Assembly (NCBI GenBank): GCA_965372355.1
Contig: CBDVBZ010000013.1
Coordinates: 1-40,962, forward strand
DNA length: 40,962 nt
Direction: 5' to 3'
Source: CBDVBZ01 sp965372355
Lineage (GTDB): Bacteria > Krumholzibacteriota > Krumholzibacteriia > WVZY01
Shown here: piece by piece, positions 35,001-40,962 of the stretch
Position numbering within the stretch: the first letter of the stretch is position 1
How the letters are laid out: every line of letters starts with the position of its first letter
Program-made: the position numbers and the translations under genes
Notes under the pieces: generated by a model
The model's input: only the letters and a program-made list of their open reading frames with translations
What the model was told of the DNA's origin: nothing
The model's database searches: none

Positions 35001-35903
35001 GCGAAACTTGATGCAGGGAACGGCCGTGATCTTGCACCCGCGGAATTTTTCCAGATGGGTCTTTGTGAGCGGCACGCCCGACTCGATGATCAGCTCGCCG
35101 GTCTTCTTGTCCATAATGTCCTGAACAACCACGCGCCCGGCGATTTCTTCATCCTTCTTGCCGGCACGCACGCCGATCTTGACGTTCTCGACCTGGTGAA
35201 ACAACCGGATGATCGCCTGGTTGCTGTCAAAACCCATCGCCTTCAGCAAGACGGTGACAGGAATCTTGCGACGGCGATCGATATTGACGAACATCACGTC
35301 GTTGATATCGACCGTGAACTCAACCCATGATCCCCGATAAGGAATGATCCGGGCGTTGAACAGCCGCTTGCCGTTGGGGTGGATCTCATCACCAAAGAAA
35401 ACACCGGGCGAGCGATGGAGCTGACTGACGATTACCCGCTCCGCGCCGTTGATAATAAACGTGCCTTTATCGGTAAGCAGCGGAATCTCGCCCAAAAAGA
35501 CCTCGCTCTGAATGATGTCCTTGATTCTCGTCTCGTTGGTATCGGGGTCCTGCTCATTGATTACCAGACGCAGACGCGCCTTGAGCGGTGCCGCGAACGT
35601 GAGATCGCGCTCCTTACATTCTTCAACGCTGTACTTGGTCTCACCAACCGTGTATCCGTGATACTCCAGATTGTACTTGCCCTTGGGAGCCTCGATCGGA
35701 AAAACAGACTGAAAAACCAATTCCAATCCCTGATTCTTGCGACGCTCGGGCTCTATATCCGCCTGAAGGAAGTTGGCATAGCTTTCCAGCTGAACAGCGA
35801 GGAGATTTGGCACCTCCATAACATCTGGAATCGTGGAGAAGGTTACGCGACCGTTTTCGTCCTTCGGGTAATCCCGGATACTGCTCGGACTCTTCTTTAT
35901 CAT
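32073..35903 (-). CDS. rpoB: RNA polymerase beta subunit
   Basis: 1276 residues from ATG 35903 ([14 protein letters not shown]), which has GAGG 7 nt upstream; an in-frame TTG at 35930 is less likely. The beta subunit forms one side of the active cleft. The rifampicin pocket reads [20 protein letters not shown] then [11 protein letters not shown], with the usual Ser, Gln, Asp, His, Arg and Ser residues, so the sensitive form is predicted. Lineage-typical C-terminal motifs include [11 protein letters not shown] and [14 protein letters not shown]. It follows rplL by 84 nt. Confidence 0.99.
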   Translation of the reverse strand: [1276 protein letters not shown]

Positions 35904-35922
35904 TGTTGACCTCGGTGTTATA

Positions 35923-35935
35923 GGCGGCAACCGCC
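35923..35935 (-). promoter_or_regulatory. Small hairpin in the rplL-rpoB spacer
   Basis: On the minus strand GGCGG-TTG-CCGCC forms a 5-bp GC stem about 20 nt before the rpoB start codon, inside a GC-rich 84-nt spacer. In E. coli the rplL-rpoB gap holds an attenuator and an RNase III site. No T run follows here, so termination is unlikely; a processing or translational role is only possible. Confidence 0.3.
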
Positions 35936-35987
35936 GGACACCGCCGCGCGCATCACGCCGACGTTAGAAAGAATTGTGGAGACGAAC

Positions 35988-36392
35988 CTATTTGAGCTCG
36001 ACGGTTCCACCGACCTCTTCGATCTGCTTTTTGATCGACTCGGCCTCTTCCTTGTCCACGCCTTCCTTGACCGCTTTCGGCGCGCTTTCCACGAGGTCCT
36101 TGGCCTCTTTGAGACCGAGCGCTGTGATTGCACGAACGACCTTGATCACCTTGATCTTCTCGGAACCAAAGCTTGACAAAATAACGTCGAACTCTGTTTG
36201 CTCCTCGGCGGCTTCCGCAGCGCCACCTGCGACACCGGCAACCGGCATCGCGGCCATGGGCGCAGCCGCGGTAACGCCAAACTTCTCTTCGAGGTTCTTG
36301 ACGAGTTCCGACATCTCCAGAAGAGTCAATCCTTCGATGATGTCCATCGCAGTATCAACACTGCTTTTCTTAGCGGCTTTTGCTGTCGCCAT
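35988..36392 (-). CDS. rplL: 50S ribosomal protein L7/L12
   Basis: 134 residues. L7/L12 forms the flexible stalk that recruits translational GTPases. The N-terminal dimer domain (MDIIEGLTLLEMSELVKNLEEKF split over residues 17-39), an Ala/Gly-rich hinge and the C-terminal factor-binding domain with EKIKVIKVVRAITALGLKEAKDLVE are all present. It starts 26 nt after the rplJ stop. Confidence 0.98.
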   Translation of the reverse strand: MATAKAAKKSSVDTAMDIIEGLTLLEMSELVKNLEEKFGVTAAAPMAAMPVAGVAGGAAEAAEEQTEFDVILSSFGSEKIKVIKVVRAITALGLKEAKDLVESAPKAVKEGVDKEEAESIKKQIEEVGGTVELK

Positions 36393-36418
36393 TTTCTGTC
36401 TCCTTGCTCCTATGGGTG

Positions 36419-36964
36419 TTACTGTTCTTGGGGAGCATCCCCGCCATCAGATTGTTTTTTTTCTATAATCGCATTTAGTGCATACAATAGGTTTCTGAGC
36501 GTTCCCTGCAAAACCGAGGCAAGGTTGTTACCCGGCGACTTTATCGACGCAAGAAGCGTCGAGAGCAGTTCCTCTTTCGAAGGGAGTTTCGACAACGCCA
36601 GAAGCCCGGTTGCGTCGATTACTCTGCCTTCGACGATGCCGGCCTTGAACGTGGGCGCTTCGTGCTCTTCCGCAAACTTCGCGATGATCCTGGCGGAGAC
36701 GTTCTCGCTCTCCCGCCCGATCGCCAGCGCCGTCGGACCTTCGAACTGCGGTTCCAGCTCCTCGGCCAATGTTCCCTTGACGCCTCTTCTCGCGAGTGTG
36801 TTCTTGACCACCCGATACTCGATCCCAGCCTCCCTGCAGAGCTTCCGCAGCTCGGAGAGCTTTTTGACGTTCAAACCGGTGAAATCGTTGAGAACCACCG
36901 ACCGGGCTGAGTCGAACACTTCCTTCAGGTATTCGACTTTCTCTATTTTTTCAGGGCGTGCCAT
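36419..36964 (-). CDS. rplJ: 50S ribosomal protein L10
   Basis: 181 residues, normal for L10, which anchors the L7/L12 stalk on 23S rRNA. RPEKIEKVEYLKEVFDSARS, VLNDFTGLNVKKLSELRKLC and YRVVKNTLARRG are typical of the RNA-binding half; the C-terminal helix that binds L12 dimers is short. Only 25 nt separate it from rplA, so the long L10 leader seen in some bacteria is not present. Confidence 0.97.
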   Translation of the reverse strand: MARPEKIEKVEYLKEVFDSARSVVLNDFTGLNVKKLSELRKLCREAGIEYRVVKNTLARRGVKGTLAEELEPQFEGPTALAIGRESENVSARIIAKFAEEHEAPTFKAGIVEGRVIDATGLLALSKLPSKEELLSTLLASIKSPGNNLASVLQGTLRNLLYALNAIIEKKQSDGGDAPQEQ

Positions 36965-36989
36965 CCCCGATACCTCCTAACAGCGATAC

Positions 36990-37691
36990 CTATCGCATAT
37001 CGGTTATTATTTGCTGGGCATCCAACCGAATCGACGGCCCCATCGTCGGCGACAGGGTGAGACTCTTCATATACCTGCCCTTACTCGCCGAGGGCTTTGC
37101 CCGTATCAGTTCCGCGATCAATACCGTTATATTCTCCAGAAGTTTCTTTTCGTCGAACGACATCTTGCCGACGGGGACATGAATGTTCGAGCCCTTATCC
37201 ACCCGGTACTCTATCTTGCCCGCCTTCGCGTCCTTCACGGCTTTCGCGACCTCGAAGGTCACCGTTCCGCTCTTCGGGTTGGGCATCATTCCCTTGGGCC
37301 CCAGGATCTTTCCCAGTTTTCCGACTTCACCCATGATATCCGGGGTAGCGACGATCGTATCGACATCCAGCCATCCTTCGCGAAGCTTCGGTATGAACTC
37401 ATCCGCCCCCACATAGTCCGCGCCCGCGTCCGTCGCCTCTTTCTCCTTCTCGCCTCGTGCCAGCACCAGCACCCGCACCGACTTACCCGTCCCGTGCGGA
37501 AGCACAACCGTGCCTCTGACCTGCTGGTCGGCGTGCCTGGGGTCAACACCGAGATTCGCCGAAAGCTCGATCGTCTCGTCGAACTTCGCAGTACTCAGGT
37601 TCTTCAGAAGCGGCACCGCTTCCTTGAGTTCATAGTGTCTTGTGCGGTCGATCTTCTCCGCCACCGCTTTGTAGTTCTTTCCCCTTTTCAT
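36990..37691 (-). CDS. rplA: 50S ribosomal protein L1
   Basis: 233 residues, usual for L1, which forms the mobile L1 stalk at the E site and in E. coli represses the L11 operon. GKNYKAVAEKIDRTRHYELKEA, FDETIELSANLGVDPRHADQ, VRGTVVLPHGTGK and LGPKGMMPNPKSGTV are signatures. It begins 29 nt after rplK. Confidence 0.98.
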   Translation of the reverse strand: MKRGKNYKAVAEKIDRTRHYELKEAVPLLKNLSTAKFDETIELSANLGVDPRHADQQVRGTVVLPHGTGKSVRVLVLARGEKEKEATDAGADYVGADEFIPKLREGWLDVDTIVATPDIMGEVGKLGKILGPKGMMPNPKSGTVTFEVAKAVKDAKAGKIEYRVDKGSNIHVPVGKMSFDEKKLLENITVLIAELIRAKPSASKGRYMKSLTLSPTMGPSIRLDAQQIITDMR

Positions 37692-37720
37692 AGCTGCTCC
37701 CTCTATCCCTGCCGGACCGA

Positions 37721-38155
37721 CTAGTCCTCGATGACGATCCCCATGCTCCGCGCCGTACCCGCTATCATTAGCATCGCGGTCTCGATCGATGACGCGTTGA
37801 GATCCTCCATCTTGGTTTCGGCAATCTGTTTGACTTGTTCCGCCGTTACCGTTCCGACCTTGTTCTTGTTCGGCTCACCGGACGCTTTTGCAATACCCGC
37901 CGCCTGTTTGAGAAGTACCGCCGCGGGCGGCGTCTTGGTGATAAAAGAAAATGAGCGATCGGCATAAACCGTCAGCACGACGGGGATAATTACACCCATC
38001 TGTTTGTTGGTTTTGCTGTTGAACGCCTTGCAGAACTCCATGATATTGACGCCGTGCTGGCCCAGTGCTGGCCCAACCGGCGGCGCCGGCGTCGCGTTAC
38101 CGCCGGGGATCTGCAGCTTGATGGTGGTCATGATCTTTTTCTTTGGCTTTGCCAT
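37721..38155 (-). CDS. rplK: 50S ribosomal protein L11
   Basis: 144 residues, normal for L11, which binds the GTPase-associated region of 23S rRNA and is needed for RelA activation in E. coli. IKLQIPGGNATPAPPVGPAL, GQHGVNIMEFCKAFN and the C-terminal RNA-binding domain ending in IAGTARSMGIVIED are typical. The 127-nt gap to nusG carries the second copy of the 54-bp repeat. Confidence 0.98.
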   Translation of the reverse strand: MAKPKKKIMTTIKLQIPGGNATPAPPVGPALGQHGVNIMEFCKAFNSKTNKQMGVIIPVVLTVYADRSFSFITKTPPAAVLLKQAAGIAKASGEPNKNKVGTVTAEQVKQIAETKMEDLNASSIETAMLMIAGTARSMGIVIED

Positions 38156-38185
38156 TTGTTGTCTCCTACTTCGCTCGCTTCGCGA

Positions 38186-38239
38186 GCCGCGGGTCCTGCC
38201 TGCCCCCGGAGGGGGTCGCCGAACACCCCAGCCGTGCTC
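38186..38239. repeat. 54-bp dispersed repeat, copy B, in the nusG-rplK spacer
   Basis: This segment matches 21193-21246 at 49 of 54 bases in the same orientation. On the minus strand it contains the hairpin CCCCC-TCC-GGGGG and, just beyond, GCTCGC-GAA-GCGAGC. It lies about 30-85 nt before the rplK start codon, between nusG and rplK. It has no coding content that I can support. Confidence 0.8.
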
Positions 38240-38282
38240 GCCTAACGCTGCACGCGGACCGGGACGGCGCCACCCGTGGCGG

Positions 38283-39011
38283 CTAGATCGATTCGACTTG
38301 CAAAAAGTCCAGCTCTACAGGCGTCTCGCGGCCGAATATGCTTACCAGGACGCGGAGTTTGCCTTTCTCCGCATTGATCTCGTCGATCACACCGGTGAAA
38401 TCGCTGAACGGGCCGTCCTTGATGCGGATGTGCTCTCCGAGCGTGTACGGTATCTCCGGTACTATCGTTTCTCTTTCCTTATCCATTCTCCCCAGTATCC
38501 TCTCGACCTCGGCGGGGAGCAATGGCTGAGGCTTGGTTCCCGTGCCGACAAAGCTCGTCACCCCGGGAATCCCGTTGACCAGATGCCACGATTCGTCGCT
38601 CATGAACATCTCGATCAGGATATAGCTGGGAAAGAACTTGCGGGTCGTTATCGTCTTCTTCCCCTTTTTCATCTCGGCGACTTCTTCGGTCGGCACGATC
38701 AGCCGCCCAAACTGGTCCTTTATCGAGGACGTGGCGATCATCTTCAGGATGTTTTCTTTTACCTTGTTTTCGTGACCGGAGTACGTGTGAACGACATACC
38801 ACTTCATCGGGAGCTTCGATTCTTCGGCTTCGGCGCCCGCTGCGGCCTCTACCGTCTCGGCCACGGTTTCCGCCGCGGCCGCAGGCTCTTTACTAGCCGC
38901 CTCTTCGGCTTCGGCAGCCGCGTCCTGAGCGACCGCCTCTTCCTCTTCATGCTTCTCTTTGGTATCGGCGGCATTGGTCTCCACCGATTCGTTTGACTCT
39001 TTCGGATCCAT
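38283..39011 (-). CDS. nusG: Transcription elongation/antitermination factor NusG with acidic N-terminal extension
   Basis: 242 residues against about 175-185 for most NusG. Residues 1-68 are a low-complexity acidic extension rich in Ala and Glu. The NGN domain starts at MKWYVVHTYSGHENKVKENI (69-88) and the C-terminal KOW domain (IRIKDGPFSDFTGVIDEINAEKG) is near the end. NusG binds RNA polymerase, suppresses pausing and links to Rho or to S10. ATG 39011 has GAGG 6 nt upstream, while ATG 38807 at residue 69 has no good site, so I keep the long form. It follows secE by 20 nt. Confidence 0.95.
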   Translation of the reverse strand: MDPKESNESVETNAADTKEKHEEEEAVAQDAAAEAEEAASKEPAAAAETVAETVEAAAGAEAEESKLPMKWYVVHTYSGHENKVKENILKMIATSSIKDQFGRLIVPTEEVAEMKKGKKTITTRKFFPSYILIEMFMSDESWHLVNGIPGVTSFVGTGTKPQPLLPAEVERILGRMDKERETIVPEIPYTLGEHIRIKDGPFSDFTGVIDEINAEKGKLRVLVSIFGRETPVELDFLQVESI

Positions 39012-39031
39012 GTTGCCTCGCTACCTCTCGT

Positions 39032-39217
39032 CTAGCCAAACACCAGCTTGACGATGGCACTCAATATCTGATCAACAACGCCGATGAAAGCGGTCAGGAT
39101 AATCGTCGCGACAATCACAACTCGAGTAGCGTCTTTCAGCTCGCCCTTCGTCGGCCATGTCACCTTCTTCATCTCCACCCGGGTCTCGGCCAAATAGTTT
39201 TTCAAACGCTCGAACAT
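39032..39217 (-). CDS. secE: Preprotein translocase subunit SecE
   Basis: 61 residues, the short single-helix form of SecE, which clamps SecY in the inner membrane. The amphipathic start (MFERLKNYLAETRVEMKKVTWPTKGEL) holds the conserved KKVTWPT. One membrane helix follows (VVIVATIILTAFIGVVDQIL). Its place between tRNA-Trp and nusG is classical. Confidence 0.97.
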   Translation of the reverse strand: MFERLKNYLAETRVEMKKVTWPTKGELKDATRVVIVATIILTAFIGVVDQILSAIVKLVFG

Positions 39218-39249
39218 TTGCTCGTCCTAGGTTTGTTACTCAAAGAGGT

Positions 39250-39325
39250 TGGCAGGCCCGGCAGGACTTGAACCCGCAACCCCCGGTTTTGGAGACCGGT
39301 GCTCTACCAGTTGAGCTACGAGCCT
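39250..39325 (-). tRNA. tRNA-Trp (anticodon CCA)
   Basis: A complete cloverleaf on the minus strand: acceptor AGGCTCG/CGGGCCT with one T-G pair, D stem GCTC/GAGC, anticodon stem CCGGT/ACCGG with loop CTCCAAA (anticodon CCA), T stem GCGGG/CCTGC with one G-T pair and loop TTCAAGT, discriminator G, encoded CCA. It lies between rpmG and secE, a placement seen in many bacteria, and must be cut from the same transcript if the block is cotranscribed. Confidence 0.97.
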
Positions 39326-39349
39326 GCAGATCGTGCCCGCGTCCAAATG

Positions 39350-39499
39350 CTAACGCGTTTCCTTATGCTCCGTATGCGCGTTACAGAAACGGCAGTATTT
39401 CTTATGAACGATTCTGTCGCTGTGCTTCTTCTTGTTCTTCGTTGTCGTGTAGTTCCTGCGTTTGCACTTCTGGCACGCCAAAATGATATTGTCTCTCAT
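39350..39499 (-). CDS. rpmG: 50S ribosomal protein L33, zinc type
   Basis: A 49-residue gene, ATG 39499 to TAG 39350. The protein reads MRDNIILACQKCKRRNY then ends TEHKETR, a clear L33. Cys9, Cys12, Cys36 and Cys39 form the zinc ribbon of the C+ form. L33 lies near the E site of the 50S subunit. It is placed between tuf (89 nt upstream) and tRNA-Trp (24 nt downstream), as in other tuf-secE-nusG clusters. Confidence 0.96.
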   Translation of the reverse strand: MRDNIILACQKCKRRNYTTTKNKKKHSDRIVHKKYCRFCNAHTEHKETR

Positions 39500-39588
39500 C
39501 GCGTTTCCCTACTCGCATCCGTCCTTGTTTTGGGCCTCGCCCTCCTGCCGCTACGCGAACAGTCGAGCTCAACCCGTGTCCCTGGTCG

Positions 39589-40782
39589 TTATTCGATAAC
39601 CTCTGTCACCACTCCGGCGCCTACCGTGCGGCCGCCCTCTCGGATCGCAAAGCGAAGTTCCTTCTCCATCGCAATCGGCGCTATGATCTCTACTTCCAAC
39701 TCCACGTTATCGCCCGGCATCACCATCTCCGTCCCCTCCGGCAACGTCGCAACGCCCGTCACATCCGTCGTCCGAAAGTAGAACTGCGGCCGATACCCGT
39801 TGAAAAACGGTGTGTGCCGCCCACCTTCTTCCTTCGTCAACACGTACACCTTGCCCATGAACTTCGTATGCGGAGTGATCGACTTCGGTGCCGCCAACAC
39901 CATCCCACGCTCCAGATCCGTCTTCTCTACACCGCGGAGCAATAGCCCCACGTTGTCCCCCGCCTCCGCATGATCCAGGATCTTCCGGAACATCTCCACA
40001 CCCGTCACCACCGTCTCTCGTGTCTCGCGTATCCCGACGCGCTCCACCTTGTCGCCCGTCTTGATCTTCCCACGCTCCACGCGGCCCGTCCCTACCGTCC
40101 CGCGGCCCGTGATCGAAAACACATCCTCCACCGGCATCAAGAACGGCTTCTCCGTATCCCGCTCCGGTGTCGGAATATAGTCGTCGACCGCATCCAGAAG
40201 CTCGAAGATGCACTTCGTCGCTTCCGCTTCCGGGTCCCCGCTCTCCATCGCCTTCAGAGCACTGCCCTGTATCACCGGTATCTCGTCCCCGGGAAACTCG
40301 TAGTTGCTCAACAGCTCCCGAACCTCCAGCTCCACCAGCTCCAGAAGCTCAGGATCGTCCACCATATCCACCTTGTTCAGAAACACCACGATGTACGGCA
40401 CGTTCACCTGACGTGCCAACAACACGTGCTCTCGAGTCTGTGGCATCGGACCATCGGACGCACTCACCACCAGGATCGCTCCGTCCATCTGTGCCGCACC
40501 CGTGATCATGTTCTTGATGTAGTCCGCGTGTCCCGGACAGTCCACGTGCGCGTAGTGCCGCTTCTCCGTCTGGTACTCCACGTGTGCCGTCGCGATCGTG
40601 ATCCCTCGCGCCTTCTCTTCAGGAGCCTTGTCGATCTGGTCGAACGGTACGTAGTCCGCGAGCCCCTTCTTCGACAACACCAACGTGATCGCCGTCGTCA
40701 ACATCGTCTTCCCGTGGTCCACATGACCAATCGTCCCAACATTCACGTGTGGCTTGGTCCGTTCAAACTTCTGCTTGGCCAT
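39589..40782 (-). CDS. tuf: Elongation factor Tu, tRNA-linked copy
   Basis: 397 residues, full length, with GHVDHGKT, DCPGHADY and NKVDM intact. The protein is identical to the copy at 23252-24445 except for Glu in place of Lys near the C terminus (VVTEVIE). At DNA level the copies differ in the last eight codons (39589-39612) and then match to the start codon as far as I can follow, while the leaders diverge immediately. It lies 22 nt past tRNA-Thr, recalling the E. coli tRNA-tufB arrangement, and probably shares the tRNA transcript. Confidence 0.99.
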   Translation of the reverse strand: MAKQKFERTKPHVNVGTIGHVDHGKTMLTTAITLVLSKKGLADYVPFDQIDKAPEEKARGITIATAHVEYQTEKRHYAHVDCPGHADYIKNMITGAAQMDGAILVVSASDGPMPQTREHVLLARQVNVPYIVVFLNKVDMVDDPELLELVELEVRELLSNYEFPGDEIPVIQGSALKAMESGDPEAEATKCIFELLDAVDDYIPTPERDTEKPFLMPVEDVFSITGRGTVGTGRVERGKIKTGDKVERVGIRETRETVVTGVEMFRKILDHAEAGDNVGLLLRGVEKTDLERGMVLAAPKSITPHTKFMGKVYVLTKEEGGRHTPFFNGYRPQFYFRTTDVTGVATLPEGTEMVMPGDNVELEVEIIAPIAMEKELRFAIREGGRTVGAGVVTEVIE

Positions 40783-40804
40783 ATCCCCCCTCCAAAGATT
40801 TGCT

Positions 40805-40880
40805 TGGAGCCCACGAGCGGGCTTGAACCGCTGACCTTTTGCTTACCATGCAAATGCTCTACCAGCTGAGCTACGTGGGC
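40805..40880 (-). tRNA. tRNA-Thr (anticodon GGT)
   Basis: A complete cloverleaf on the minus strand: acceptor GCCCACG/CGTGGGC, D stem GCTC/GAGC, anticodon stem TTTGC/GCAAA with loop ATGGTAA (anticodon GGT), T stem AGCGG/CCGCT with loop TTCAAGC, discriminator T, encoded CCA. It sits directly before tuf. Confidence 0.97.
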
Positions 40881-40907
40881 GTATGTCCTAAGTACGTTTC
40901 AGAAAAC

Positions 40908-40962
40908 TGGAGCGGGAAACGGGACTCGAACCCGCGACCCTCAGCTTGGAAGGCTGACGCTC
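40908..40962 (-). tRNA. tRNA-Gly (anticodon TCC), 5' part outside the window
   Basis: The 3' two-thirds of a tRNA are visible: anticodon stem TCAGC/GCTGA with loop CTTCCAA (anticodon TCC), T stem GCGGG/CCCGT with loop TTCGAGT, acceptor strand TTCCCGC, discriminator T and encoded CCA. The D arm and 5' acceptor strand lie beyond 40962. Order Gly(TCC)-Thr(GGT)-tuf equals that of E. coli glyT-thrT-tufB. Confidence 0.93.

Noticed and set aside
21173..38282. Equal 127-nt length of the two spacers that hold the 54-bp repeat, as a sign of duplicated whole spacers
   Set aside because: The repeat sits at different offsets in the two spacers and the flanking sequence does not match, so the equal length looks like chance.
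23252..40782. The tuf pair as ends of a composite mobile element
   Set aside because: The interval between them contains only core translation and transcription genes in conserved order, with no transposase or target-site duplication.
1..40962. CRISPR array, prophage, toxin-antitoxin or restriction system
   Set aside because: No regularly spaced direct repeats, integrase, capsid, nuclease or methylase genes are visible on either strand.

Overview
This is a bacterial chromosome segment dominated by one very long minus-strand block of translation and transcription genes. From 40962 down to about 7300 it reads tRNA-Gly, tRNA-Thr, tuf, rpmG, tRNA-Trp, secE, nusG, rplK, rplA, rplJ, rplL, rpoB, rpoC, rpsL, rpsG, fusA, tuf (second copy), then the S10 cluster (rpsJ to rpsQ), the spc cluster (rplN to secY, adk, map, infA, rpmJ) and the alpha cluster (rpsM, rpsK, rpsD, rpoA, rplQ). 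Clusters that are split in many bacteria lie end to end here. Individual genes fit no lineage decisively. The mix of zinc-type S14, zinc-type S4, zinc-ribbon L24, two tuf genes, GC-rich DNA, a lipoprotein signal and periplasmic enzymes points to a diderm bacterium, perhaps of the FCB/candidate-phylum kind; that placement is inference.

The left 7.3 kb is accessory. A minus-strand tRNA-Asn with a near-consensus promoter lies at the edge. It is followed by three plus-strand genes for exported proteins: an M49-like metallopeptidase lipoprotein, an MltF-like lytic transglycosylase with a solute-binding domain, and a large secreted protein with three repeated beta-rich units and an aromatic, basic tail. 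They converge on a minus-strand GHL10-type glycoside-hydrolase-like gene that sits directly behind rplQ. Together these suggest an envelope or peptidoglycan-processing neighbourhood abutting the alpha operon.

The main block makes the protein-synthesis and transcription machinery: elongation factors EF-Tu and EF-G, initiation factor IF-1, the core RNA polymerase subunits alpha, beta and beta', NusG, most of the S10/spc/alpha ribosomal proteins, the SecY and SecE translocon subunits, adenylate kinase and methionine aminopeptidase. Within it I see a terminator-like hairpin after rpoC followed by a strong sigma70-type promoter before rpsL, a pair of cUUCGg-capped hairpins between rpsM and rpsK, a 54-bp repeat present in two widely separated spacers, and a 62-nt overlap of rpsE with rpmD.

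Oddities of lineage interest are Ala/Glu/Lys-rich extensions on L17, L30 and NusG, near-identical tuf copies that diverge only in the last codons, and TTG start codons on five 30S protein genes. I found no CRISPR array, prophage, transposase or obvious novel defence system.
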